This document shows positions 16,782 to 24,594 of a DNA stretch of 64,000 nucleotides, piece by piece; position 1 is the stretch's first letter; each line of letters begins with the position of its first letter. The DNA lies in NCBI RefSeq assembly GCF_023169945.1, contig NZ_AP025591.1, forward strand, positions 1,820,501 to 1,884,500. The letters are read 5' to 3'. The stretch comes from Anaeromyxobacter oryzae (GTDB taxonomy: Bacteria > Myxococcota > Myxococcia > Myxococcales > Anaeromyxobacteraceae). Below the pieces are notes generated by a model. That model saw only the letters and a list, made by a program, of their open reading frames with translations. It made no database searches and was not told where the DNA came from. The position numbers were made by a program, and so were the translations under genes.

Positions 16782-17843
16782 CTAGCGCGGCGATCCCGCC
16801 TCGCCGTCCCGCGCCGCCACCCGATCCGCGGCGGCCGCGATGGCGCCCTCGATCCGCTCGCCGGGCCGGACCTCGGTCCCGTCCCACACGACGGCCCGGG
16901 TGACGTGCCCGCCGCGGTGCACGCGGACGCCCGCGCCGACCACCGCGAGCGGGCCGACCTCCGCGCCCGCGTCGATCCGCGCGCCCGGCCCGATGAACGC
17001 CGGGCCGTGGAGCACCGCGCCCGGGTGGACGTCCGCGCCGGGCGCCACGTGCACGCCGGGGGCGAGCGCCGTGGCGGCCGCGAGGGGATCGGCGCCGGCG
17101 AACCGCGCCGTCGGCGCCGCGCCCGAGAGCACGTCGAGGTTCGCCGCGAGGTAGCGCTCCGGCGTGCCGAGGTCGTTCCAGTAGCCGCTCGCGACGTGGC
17201 CGCGGATCGCCCCGGACGCCATGAGGGGCGGGTACACGTGGCGGTTCACGTCCGCCTCGAACGGCGCGTCGGGGAGGCGGTCCAGGAGCGCGGGCGAGAG
17301 GACGTGCACGCCGGTGAAGTGCCACGGCGAGAGCCGCTCGCCGCCCGGGCCGAACTTTCCCGCGATGCGCCGGACCGCGCCGCCCGCGTCGACCTCGACC
17401 GCGGCGTAGCTCGCGCCGGCGGGCATCGGCAGGAGGACCATGGTCGCGAGCGCACCCGACGCGCGGTGCGCGTCGAGCGCGGCGGCGACGTCGAGGTCGA
17501 AGAGGACGTCGCCGTTCAAGACCACGATCGCGTCCGCGCCGCGGAGCGCGCCGCGCGCCTCGCGGAGCGCGCCGCCCGTGCCCGCGATCACCGGCTCGCG
17601 CGAGACGTGCAGCGGGAGCCCGAGCGCCGACGCCGCCGCGCCCGCCGCCGCGGCCATCTCGTCGGCGAGGTGGTGCACGTTCACGACGGCGCGGCGCGCC
17701 CCGGCCCCGGCGAGCAGGGCGAGCGACCAGCGGACGAGCGGCACGCCGCACACGGGGACCGCCGGCTTGGGGACGCGCGCGGTGAGCGGACGCAGCCGCG
17801 TCCCGAGCCCGGCGCAGAGCACCATCGCCGCGAGGTCGCCCAT
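16782..17843 (-). CDS. Sugar-phosphate nucleotidyltransferase (with hexapeptide tail)
   Basis: The 353-residue protein has an N-terminal nucleotidyltransferase domain (AMVLCAGLGTRLRPLTARVPKPAVPV, then IVVLNGDVLFDLD). About 90 C-terminal residues look like a short left-handed beta-helix (PGVHVAPGADVHPGAVLHGPA and so on). This is the layout of mannose-1-phosphate guanylyltransferase-like enzymes, which make NDP-sugars. The N-terminal part also resembles MurU, which makes UDP-MurNAc in wall recycling, but MurU lacks the tail. Substrate is undetermined. There is no Shine-Dalgarno; TAGACT lies ten bases upstream of the ATG, only 21 bases from the divergent MFS start. Confidence 0.82.
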   Translation of the reverse strand: MGDLAAMVLCAGLGTRLRPLTARVPKPAVPVCGVPLVRWSLALLAGAGARRAVVNVHHLADEMAAAAGAAASALGLPLHVSREPVIAGTGGALREARGALRGADAIVVLNGDVLFDLDVAAALDAHRASGALATMVLLPMPAGASYAAVEVDAGGAVRRIAGKFGPGGERLSPWHFTGVHVLSPALLDRLPDAPFEADVNRHVYPPLMASGAIRGHVASGYWNDLGTPERYLAANLDVLSGAAPTARFAGADPLAAATALAPGVHVAPGADVHPGAVLHGPAFIGPGARIDAGAEVGPLAVVGAGVRVHRGGHVTRAVVWDGTEVRPGERIEGAIAAAADRVAARDGEAGSPR

Positions 17844-17864
17844 GGTACACGCGAGTCTAACCCG

Positions 17865-19052
17865 ATGGCCCCCGCCGCGCGCCTGCGCCTCGTCTACTTC
17901 CTGTACTACGGCAACGTCGGCGCCTTCATGCCGTTCTTCGCCCCGTACCTGCGCGGCCTCGGGTTCACCGGTGAGCAGATCGGCGGCGTGCAGATGCTGC
18001 CCTCGCTCATGTCGCCGGTCGTCGCGACGGCGTGGGCGGCCTGGGCCGACCGGCACGCGGGTCCCGCCCGCGCGCTCGCGCTCGCGACCGGCTGGGCCGC
18101 GATCGCCGGGCTCGCCCTGCCCTTCGCCCGCACGCCCGCGGCGATGGGGCTCGTCGTCGCCGCGATGTCCCTGGGCGACCGGTCGGTGGTCCCGCTCGTC
18201 GACTCGGTCACGCTCGAGCACTGCCGCGCGCGGCCCGGCGCCTCCTACGCGCGCATCCGGCTCTTCGGCTCGCTCGGCTTCGTCGTGCTCGCGCTCGGGA
18301 CCGGCTGGGTCCTCTCCGCCCGCGGCAGCCGGACCGCCGATCCGCTCGTCCCCGTCATCGTCACCGTCCTCGTCGCCGGGTACGCCCTCGCCGCGCGGCG
18401 GCTGCCCGCGACGCCCGCCCACGCGGACCGCCCCGGCCCGCGCGACATGCTCGCCCTGCTCTCGGACCGGCGCCTCGGGCTGCTCCTCGGCGGCTGCGCC
18501 GTCCACTGGATGGCGTGCGCCCCCTTCCACCTGCTGTTCGGCGTGTTCGTCCGCGACCGCGGCCTTCCCGCCGACGTCGCCGGGCTCGGGATGGCCACCG
18601 GGGTCGCGGCCGAGATCGGCGCGCTCCTCCTGTTCCCGCGCCTCGAGGCGCGGTTCGGCCTCCGGGCGCTGTTCGCCACCGCGTTCCTCGGCAGCGCCGT
18701 GCGGTGGGCGCTGCTCGCGGGCGCCCGCGGCGCCCCGGCGATCGTGCTCCTCCAGCTCCTGCACGGGCTCACGTTCGGGCTGTTCTGGGGCAGCGCGACC
18801 GCGGCGATGGGCGCCCTCGTGCCCGGCCGGCTCCGCGCGACGGGGCAGGCGCTGTTCACCGCGATCGTGTTCGGCGCCGGGAACGGGCTCGGATACGGGC
18901 TCGCCGGGGCCGGCTACGACCGGTACGGCTCCGTCGGCCCGCTGTTCGCCTGGGCGGCGGGGCTCGAGCTCGCCCTCGGGATCGCGGCGATGACCGTGCT
19001 CGGTCGCGCGCTGAGCGCCCCTAGTACCACTCGCACCCGAGGTGGAGGCTGA
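17865..19052 (+). CDS. MFS transporter (MFS_1_like/PPP-type)
   Basis: A 395-residue membrane protein with about 12 hydrophobic segments. The N-terminal LVYFLYYGNVGAFMPFFAPYLRGLGFTGEQIG resembles the MFS_1_like group that includes 3-phenylpropionate and nucleoside transporters. Typical loop motifs such as DRHAGPARAL (loop 2-3) and SYARIRLFGSLGF (a hallmark of this subgroup before TM5) are present. The substrate cannot be inferred. The start lies 21 bases from the divergent nucleotidyltransferase start, and the 3' end overlaps the convergent outer-membrane protein gene by 32 bases. Confidence 0.85.
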   Translation: MAPAARLRLVYFLYYGNVGAFMPFFAPYLRGLGFTGEQIGGVQMLPSLMSPVVATAWAAWADRHAGPARALALATGWAAIAGLALPFARTPAAMGLVVAAMSLGDRSVVPLVDSVTLEHCRARPGASYARIRLFGSLGFVVLALGTGWVLSARGSRTADPLVPVIVTVLVAGYALAARRLPATPAHADRPGPRDMLALLSDRRLGLLLGGCAVHWMACAPFHLLFGVFVRDRGLPADVAGLGMATGVAAEIGALLLFPRLEARFGLRALFATAFLGSAVRWALLAGARGAPAIVLLQLLHGLTFGLFWGSATAAMGALVPGRLRATGQALFTAIVFGAGNGLGYGLAGAGYDRYGSVGPLFAWAAGLELALGIAAMTVLGRALSAPSTTRTRGGG

Positions 19053-19740
19053 AGGTCTGGGTCGAGTCCGGGCCGTTCGAGCCGTACCACGCCTTCGACC
19101 CGTCGAGGTTGAAGGTGAGGTTGAACGACTGCCCGAGCCACCACGCGTACCCCACGCCGGCCATCATGTCGTAGCCGCGCCAGGTGCTCCTGCCGCCGGC
19201 GTCGAGATCCCACGTCAGGGCCGTCAGGCCCATGCCGCCCTTCACGAACAGGCCGCGCTCCCACGGGAAGTACGTGAGCGCGACGTCGTAGTAGGTGGTC
19301 TGGATCTGCGTGTCCTTCACGCCCGGCGACGTCTCGGTGGACGAGATCGCCGCCACCGCGCCGACGTCGAGCCCGAGGAGAAGCTGCGGCGAGATCGTCG
19401 CGCCCACGTTGAAGTTCATGGAGAGGACCGTCGGATTCGGCCCCACGAAGTCCTTCAGGCCATGGGTGCCGGCCGAGTCGCTGATGCTGCCGCCCCCGCC
19501 GCCGAGGCCGAACCCGATGTACCAGCTGCCGCGGGTCCTCTCGCGGCGGAGCGGGGCGTCCGGCGGATATGCGGGCGGCGCGTTCCGCTGCGGCGCGGGC
19601 GCCCAGCCCGTGGTGGGCGGCGGAGCGGCGGACGTCGCGTCGGAGGACGGCGCGGCCTGCGCCGGGACGTCGGTGGCGGGCGAGTACTGGGCGACGGCCG
19701 CGAGCGGCAAGGCGGCGGCGAGCACGGCGAGCAGCTTCAT
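19021..19740 (-). CDS. Outer-membrane beta-barrel protein with signal peptide
   Basis: The 239-residue protein starts with a signal peptide (MKLLAVLAAALPLAAVAQ). A Pro/Ala-rich stretch of about 50 residues follows, then alternating amphipathic strands from GSWYIGFGLGGGGG to the final FSLHLGCEWY. Ending on an aromatic residue after a strand is typical of barrels inserted by the BAM complex. It looks like a small OmpA/OmpW-like porin-type barrel; function is unknown. The ATG is preceded by GAGGAG six bases upstream. Its last 32 bases overlap the convergent MFS gene. Confidence 0.78.
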   Translation of the reverse strand: MKLLAVLAAALPLAAVAQYSPATDVPAQAAPSSDATSAAPPPTTGWAPAPQRNAPPAYPPDAPLRRERTRGSWYIGFGLGGGGGSISDSAGTHGLKDFVGPNPTVLSMNFNVGATISPQLLLGLDVGAVAAISSTETSPGVKDTQIQTTYYDVALTYFPWERGLFVKGGMGLTALTWDLDAGGRSTWRGYDMMAGVGYAWWLGQSFNLTFNLDGSKAWYGSNGPDSTQTFSLHLGCEWY

Positions 19741-19824
19741 CGAGGGCTCCTCGGATGGGGGGCCCCTCCACGGTACCGCAGCGACGCTCGGTGAGTCACC
19801 TCGCGCGCGTGCCGCGGTGCGCCG

Positions 19825-20421
19825 TCAGCGAAGGTCGCGCAGGGTCCTCGCCCCGAGCGCCTCGCGGAGCACCAGGAACAGCTCGGCGGTGGCGACCGCG
19901 TCCGTGAGCGCGTCGTGCGCCGCGTAGCCGGGGAGCCCGAGCCGCTCGCGGGCCGCGGAGAGGTTCACCGACGGCGGATCCGACGGCAGCTCCGGGTGCG
20001 CGCGGTGCGCGCGGCGCGCCTGCCGGAGCAGGAGCTCGACGGTATCGACGACCGGCGGCTCGCGCCACCGCACCCCGGCGGCGCGGAAGGCGCGGCGGAG
20101 AAACGGCACGTCGAGCTTGCGGTGGTGGACGAGGAGGACGTGGGCATCGAGCCGCCGGTCGATCTCCCGGACCACGTCGGCGAGGGGCGGCGCGTCGCGG
20201 GTCTCCCCGGCGACGAGCTGGTGCGCCGCGATCGACCGGGGGTCCACGTTCCCCTCCGGCCGGACCAGGGTCTGGTAGGCCTCGCCGAGGCGGACGTGCG
20301 CGGCGCGGACCGGGACCATCCCGACGGCGAGGATCGCGTCGCGCCGCGGATCGAGGCCGCCGGTCTCGAGGTCGAGCGACCAGTAGACGACCGCGTCCCA
20401 CGCCGGCGACGAGAAGAGCAT
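19825..20421 (-). CDS. DnaQ-like 3'-5' exonuclease
   Basis: A 198-residue DEDDh exonuclease domain protein. It shows Exo I WSLDLETGGLDP, Exo II around VHHRKLDVPFL, and Exo III HDALTDAVATAELF with the catalytic His and Asp. It is therefore probably active on single-stranded DNA or RNA 3' ends. Its ATG overlaps the TGA of the cNMP/CBS/DUF294 gene by one base, so the two are translated together. This association with a DUF294 protein and a VC_2705-type symporter is known from other proteobacterial genomes, yet the biological reason is unclear. Confidence 0.9.
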   Translation of the reverse strand: MLFSSPAWDAVVYWSLDLETGGLDPRRDAILAVGMVPVRAAHVRLGEAYQTLVRPEGNVDPRSIAAHQLVAGETRDAPPLADVVREIDRRLDAHVLLVHHRKLDVPFLRRAFRAAGVRWREPPVVDTVELLLRQARRAHRAHPELPSDPPSVNLSAARERLGLPGYAAHDALTDAVATAELFLVLREALGARTLRDLR

Positions 20422-22226
20422 CAGAACGCGACCTTGAAGTGGAACTCCGCCCGCTCCTGCAGGGCCTTCACCGCGCGCAGCGAGTCCTTGAGGCGAGAGC
20501 GCTCGATGGCGGAGAGCGCCGACATCGCCACCGCGTCCACCGGCGGACGGCCCTCGGCGACGGCGCGGAGCTGCAGCCGGAGGCGCAGCCCGACGAGGAA
20601 CCGGAACGCCTCGGCGGCCGCCGCCTGCACGTCCTCCGGGAGCGCGCCGGCCTCGCGCGCCGCGTCGAGGCGCTCGAGGGTGCTCCGCGCGCCCGGCCGC
20701 GCCTCGAGGCCGTAGCAGCGCGCGAGCCCGACGATGGGCGACAGGGCCTGGAGCTTCAGGTCGACGGTGGACGCCTCTCCGCGCAGGCGCAGCAGCAGCG
20801 ACGGCGGCGGCTTGAACCCCAGGGCGGCCTTCGCGAGGAACCGCAGGAACACCGGCCGCTGCGCCGCGCCGGCGAGCACCGCCTCGAGCGGCGAGGGGTC
20901 GAGGCGCCCCGCCACGCGCCGCCAGTCGAGGAAGATCGCGGCCTCGAGCAGCGCCTGCGGCGCGGGCTGGTCGAGCCACCCCTCGAAGCGGTCCCGCCAC
21001 TCCGAGAGCGGGCCGTGCCACCGCCGGGCCATGAAGCCGCCCGGGCACCGCGGGAAGCCCGCCAGCTCCAGGTCGGCGTTCACGCGCTCGGCGAGGACCT
21101 CGAAGTAGGCGCGCCGGCCCGCGCCGTCGTCGCCGAAGACGAGCGCGTTGTCCTGGTCGGTGAGGAGCGTCTGCTCCATCCGCCCCTCCGACCCGAGCGC
21201 GAGCCAGGCGTAGGGCGCGGGCGGCTCCCCGAGGTCCGCCTCGGCGAATCGGAGGATGCGTCCGACCAGGGCGTCGTTCAGGCGCGCGACGAACCCGGCG
21301 ATCGCCGCGGCGTCCAGGCCGCCCGCGAGCAGCGCCGACGCCATCTCGGTCACCTTGCGCGCGTACCCCGGGAGGCTGTCGCGGGATGCGAGCCGCTCCA
21401 CGCCGCGCAGGACCGCGACGGGCCCGTGCGCGCTCTCCCGGAGCAGCTCGCCGGACGTCACCACCCCCACGATCTCGCCGCCGCGCTCGAGCGGCAGGTG
21501 GTGGACGCCGGCCTCGAGCAGCACCGCCCAGGCCTCGTGCAGCGGCGCGCCCTCGCGGGCGGTCCGGAGCGGCCGGGACAGGATCTCGGCGATCGGCGTC
21601 TCCGGCCCGCGCCCCTCCGCGAGGACGCGGTTGCGAAAGTCGTGGTCGGTGACGATGCCCGGCGGCTCGCCGCGGACGAGCAGCGAGGACACGCGCTCGG
21701 CGCGCATGAGCCGCGCGGCGTCCCCGACGGACGCCTCCGCCCCGATCCAGAGCGGCGCGCGCCGGACGAGGCGGCCGACGGGGAGCGACAGGTCCGCCCG
21801 GAAGGTCGCGACCGCCGAGTGCTCGAGCGACGACTTGAGCCGCTCCGCCAGCCCCACCGCGAAGTGGCTCGCGAACTGCGCGTCCACGAGCAGCGCCTCG
21901 AACGCCTCGCCCGGCACCCGGTACGCGAGGAGGTCCTCGTCGACGAGCACGTCGAGCGTGGCGCGCCGGGTGATGAGGGAGGTGTAGCCGAAGATCTCCC
22001 CCTCCTCGAGGACCTGGAGCACCTGCCCGTCGCGCTCCAGGCGGACGGCGCCCTTGCGGATCACGTACAGGTGCCGGAGCGGCTCGCCACCGACGTGCGC
22101 GAGCCGCGTGCCCGCCGGATAGAAGCCGACCTCGAGCGCCGCCGCCGCGTGCTCGAAGAGCGGCGGCGGCAGCGCGCCGAAGGGCGGGGTCGACCGGAGG
22201 TACGCGACCGGGTCGAGCGCGGCCAT
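20421..22226 (-). CDS. cNMP-binding / CBS / DUF294 nucleotidyltransferase-like protein
   Basis: A 601-residue cytoplasmic regulator. Residues about 10-120 are a cyclic-nucleotide-binding-like domain (FYPAGTRLAHVGGEPLRHL, EEGEIFGYTSL). About 150-270 is a CBS pair that may bind adenine nucleotides. A DUF294 nucleotidyltransferase-like domain follows, with LGSEGRMEQTLLTDQDNA at about 338-356, then DUF294_C. The GS and DxD-like residues resemble GlnD/GlnE-type nucleotidyltransferases, so it may modify a partner protein. It sits one base from the symporter stop, and the gene order suggests it controls the symporter or carboxylate metabolism. That is inference; no substrate is known. Confidence 0.88.
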   Translation of the reverse strand: MAALDPVAYLRSTPPFGALPPPLFEHAAAALEVGFYPAGTRLAHVGGEPLRHLYVIRKGAVRLERDGQVLQVLEEGEIFGYTSLITRRATLDVLVDEDLLAYRVPGEAFEALLVDAQFASHFAVGLAERLKSSLEHSAVATFRADLSLPVGRLVRRAPLWIGAEASVGDAARLMRAERVSSLLVRGEPPGIVTDHDFRNRVLAEGRGPETPIAEILSRPLRTAREGAPLHEAWAVLLEAGVHHLPLERGGEIVGVVTSGELLRESAHGPVAVLRGVERLASRDSLPGYARKVTEMASALLAGGLDAAAIAGFVARLNDALVGRILRFAEADLGEPPAPYAWLALGSEGRMEQTLLTDQDNALVFGDDGAGRRAYFEVLAERVNADLELAGFPRCPGGFMARRWHGPLSEWRDRFEGWLDQPAPQALLEAAIFLDWRRVAGRLDPSPLEAVLAGAAQRPVFLRFLAKAALGFKPPPSLLLRLRGEASTVDLKLQALSPIVGLARCYGLEARPGARSTLERLDAAREAGALPEDVQAAAAEAFRFLVGLRLRLQLRAVAEGRPPVDAVAMSALSAIERSRLKDSLRAVKALQERAEFHFKVAF

Positions 22227-22227
22227 C

Positions 22228-23979
22228 TCAGCCTCGCCGGCGGCCGCTCAGGCCCGCGCTGGCGCGCGCCGGCGCCCGGTCGGCCTCCCGCGGATACCGG
22301 AGCGCGGTCACGAGGTCCTGCACGCCCTGGGGCGGCGCGGGCGTCCGGAGCGACACGGTGACGAGCACCGCGAAGTTCACGAGCATGCCGACCGTGCCGA
22401 TCCCCTCGGGCGAGATCCCGAGGAGCCAGTGCGCCGGGGCGTCGAGGTCGGGGCGCACGAACTTGAACCAGTGCACGTACAGCGTCGTGAACGCCGTGCC
22501 CGTGATCATCCCCCAGATCGCGCCCTCCTTCGTGGCGCGCCGCCAGAAGATGCCCGCCACGAGCACCGGGAAGAACGACGACGCGGCGAGGCCGAACGCG
22601 AGCGCGACGACGTCCGCCACGTAGCCTGGCGGGTGGATCGCGAGCCAGCCCGCGATCGCGACCGACACCGCCGCGGCGCCGCGCGCCCACGACAGCTCGG
22701 CCCTCTCCGACAGGCGCGGGATCCAGAGCCCCTTCACGAGGTCGTGCGAGATCGACGCGGAGATGACGAGGAGGAGCCCGGTGGCGGTGGAGAGCGCGGC
22801 GGCGAGCGCGCCCGCGGCGACGAGCCCCGTCACCCACGCCGGGAGCCGGGCGATCTCCGGCGTCGCGAGGACGAGGATGTCGGGATCGACCGTCACCTCG
22901 TTCCGCGCAGGATCCGCCGACAGCTGCATGATGCCGTCGCCGTTCCTGTCCACGAAGCTCGCGAGCCCCGTCCGCTCCCAGCTCTTCAGCCACGCGGGCG
23001 CCGAGGCGTACGGCTTCCCCTCCAGGCTCTGCAGGAACGTCGTGCGCGCGAACGCGGCGAGCGCCGGCGCGGTGGTGTAGAGCACCGCGATGAAGAGGAG
23101 CGCCCAGGCGGCCGACGCGCGGGCGTCGCGGATCTTCGGCACCGTGAAGAAGCGGATGATGATGTGCGGGAGGCCGGCGGTCCCGACCATGAGCGCGAGC
23201 GTGCTCGCGAGCAGATCGACGTGACCGCGGGCGCCGCCCGTGTAGCGGCCGAACCCGAGCTCCCGCCCGATCCCGTCCAGCACCTCGAGCAGGTGCCGGC
23301 CGGGCTCGACGCCGAGCACCGCCGCGCCCTCCGCGCTCAGGCGCCCGCCGAAGCCGAGCTGCGGGACCGGGTCGCCGGTGAGGAGGATCGAGAGGAAGAT
23401 CGCCGGGACGAGGTACGCCGTGACGAGCACCACGTACTGCGCGACCTGCGTGTACGTGACGCCCTTCATCCCCCCGAGCACCGCGTACAGCAGGACGATC
23501 ACGACGCCGACGAGGACGCCCCGCTCCACCGAGACGCCCATGAACCGCGAGAACACGAGGCCGACGCCGCGGAGCTGGCCGGCGACGTAGGTGAAGGAGA
23601 CGAAGACCGCGCACCCCACCGCGACCGCTCGCGCGCCCTTCGAGTAGTACCGCTCGCCCACGAACTGCGGGACGGTGTACTTACCGTACTTGCGGAGGTA
23701 CGGCGCGACGAGGACGGCGAGGAGGACGTAGCCGCCGGTCCAGCCCATCAGGTAGACGGAGCCGTCGCGCCCCGAGGAGGCGATGAGCCCGGCCATCGAG
23801 ATGAAGGACGCGGCGGAGATCCAGTCCGCGGCCGTCGCCATCCCGTTCAGCACGGGGGAGACCTGCTTCTCGGCGACGTAGTACGCGCTCGTCGTCCGCG
23901 CGCGCGCCCAGATCGCGACCGCGACGTAGAGCACCACCGACGCGCCGACGATCGTCCAGGTCCACGCCTGAGCGCCCAT
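22228..23979 (-). CDS. Sodium:solute symporter, VC_2705 type (large subunit)
   Basis: The 583-residue protein has about 13 membrane segments of the SSS fold (for example ATAADWISAASFISMAGLI and GTAGLPHIIIRFFTVPKI, both close to ActP). It is related to acetate permease but has the features and context of the VC_2705 subgroup, which works with a small DUF4212 partner. A large soluble-looking loop with SADPARNEVTVDPDILVLATPE is present. The likely substrate is a small monocarboxylate driven by sodium. It lies four bases after the DUF4212 gene and one base before the DUF294 gene. Confidence 0.9.
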   Translation of the reverse strand: MGAQAWTWTIVGASVVLYVAVAIWARARTTSAYYVAEKQVSPVLNGMATAADWISAASFISMAGLIASSGRDGSVYLMGWTGGYVLLAVLVAPYLRKYGKYTVPQFVGERYYSKGARAVAVGCAVFVSFTYVAGQLRGVGLVFSRFMGVSVERGVLVGVVIVLLYAVLGGMKGVTYTQVAQYVVLVTAYLVPAIFLSILLTGDPVPQLGFGGRLSAEGAAVLGVEPGRHLLEVLDGIGRELGFGRYTGGARGHVDLLASTLALMVGTAGLPHIIIRFFTVPKIRDARASAAWALLFIAVLYTTAPALAAFARTTFLQSLEGKPYASAPAWLKSWERTGLASFVDRNGDGIMQLSADPARNEVTVDPDILVLATPEIARLPAWVTGLVAAGALAAALSTATGLLLVISASISHDLVKGLWIPRLSERAELSWARGAAAVSVAIAGWLAIHPPGYVADVVALAFGLAASSFFPVLVAGIFWRRATKEGAIWGMITGTAFTTLYVHWFKFVRPDLDAPAHWLLGISPEGIGTVGMLVNFAVLVTVSLRTPAPPQGVQDLVTALRYPREADRAPARASAGLSGRRRG

Positions 23980-23983
23980 CGCG

Positions 23984-24241
23984 TCAGTCCTCGTACACGC
24001 CGTGCCGGCGGTCGAGCGCGTTCGTCACCGCGACGTAGGCGGCGACGAGGAGCACGAAGATCAGCTCGGCGCCCTGCTGCCCGAACCAGAAGCCGAGCGG
24101 GAACCCTCCGACGTGCACCGCGTCGAGCGCGTCGGCGAAGACGATCGCCGCCAGGCACGACACCGCGAGCCACACGGCGAGGATGACCCCGATCGTCCGG
24201 AGCGTGCTGCGCCAGTAGGCCGCCTGCCGGGCCGGGTCCAT
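23984..24241 (-). CDS. DUF4212 small symporter subunit
   Basis: An 85-residue protein with two membrane segments (IGVILAVWLAVSCLAAIVFAD and GAELIFVLLVAAYVAVTNAL) separated by VGGFPLGFWFGQQ, the conserved DUF4212 signature. It matches the small subunit of two-gene sodium/solute symporters. The start is the ATG at 24241 with GAGGGGAG upstream; the in-frame extension further upstream has no family similarity. It is the first gene of the leftward four-gene cassette ending with the exonuclease. Confidence 0.9.
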   Translation of the reverse strand: MDPARQAAYWRSTLRTIGVILAVWLAVSCLAAIVFADALDAVHVGGFPLGFWFGQQGAELIFVLLVAAYVAVTNALDRRHGVYED

Positions 24242-24594
24242 GGAAAGTCTCCCCTCGCGCCGCCACGCCGCGAGCTGTCGTCCTCGCAGCCTATCCGCTT
24301 CCGCCCATGCGCCGGCGATCGGCCGCACGACGCAGTGCGCCAATCACGCACGCCCGACCTGGCGCCTCTTTTTCGCGTCAGCCGCGCACGGAATTGCGCC
24401 CGAGTGCCGACAAAGACCCGGATGGACCGAAAACCCCAGCCCCGACAAGGGGTCCCGTCTCGCACATCGTGCGCGCACGCCCTGCGCGCGACGCGTCATT
24501 TGCGTCTTTGCGATTGTAAACGCCGTATTCGCCATGCTACGTGTCCTACCTCAGGCCACGCGGCCGGCTTCGAACCTCACCGTGGAGGAAACCC
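24242..24594. other. 353-base divergent regulatory spacer
   Basis: This gap separates the leftward symporter cassette from the rightward MHS transporter. It is visibly less GC-rich than its surroundings (for example around ctctttttcgcg and tttgcgattgtaaacgcc). It contains GTGGAGGAA just before the MHS start. I found no convincing sigma-70 or sigma-54 promoter and no coding sequence; the promoters for both directions must lie here. Confidence 0.6.

Noticed and set aside
24350..24380. Sigma-54 promoter (TGGCGCCTCTTTTTCGC) before the MHS transporter
   Set aside because: The GG and GC elements are 14 bases apart from start to start instead of the required 12.
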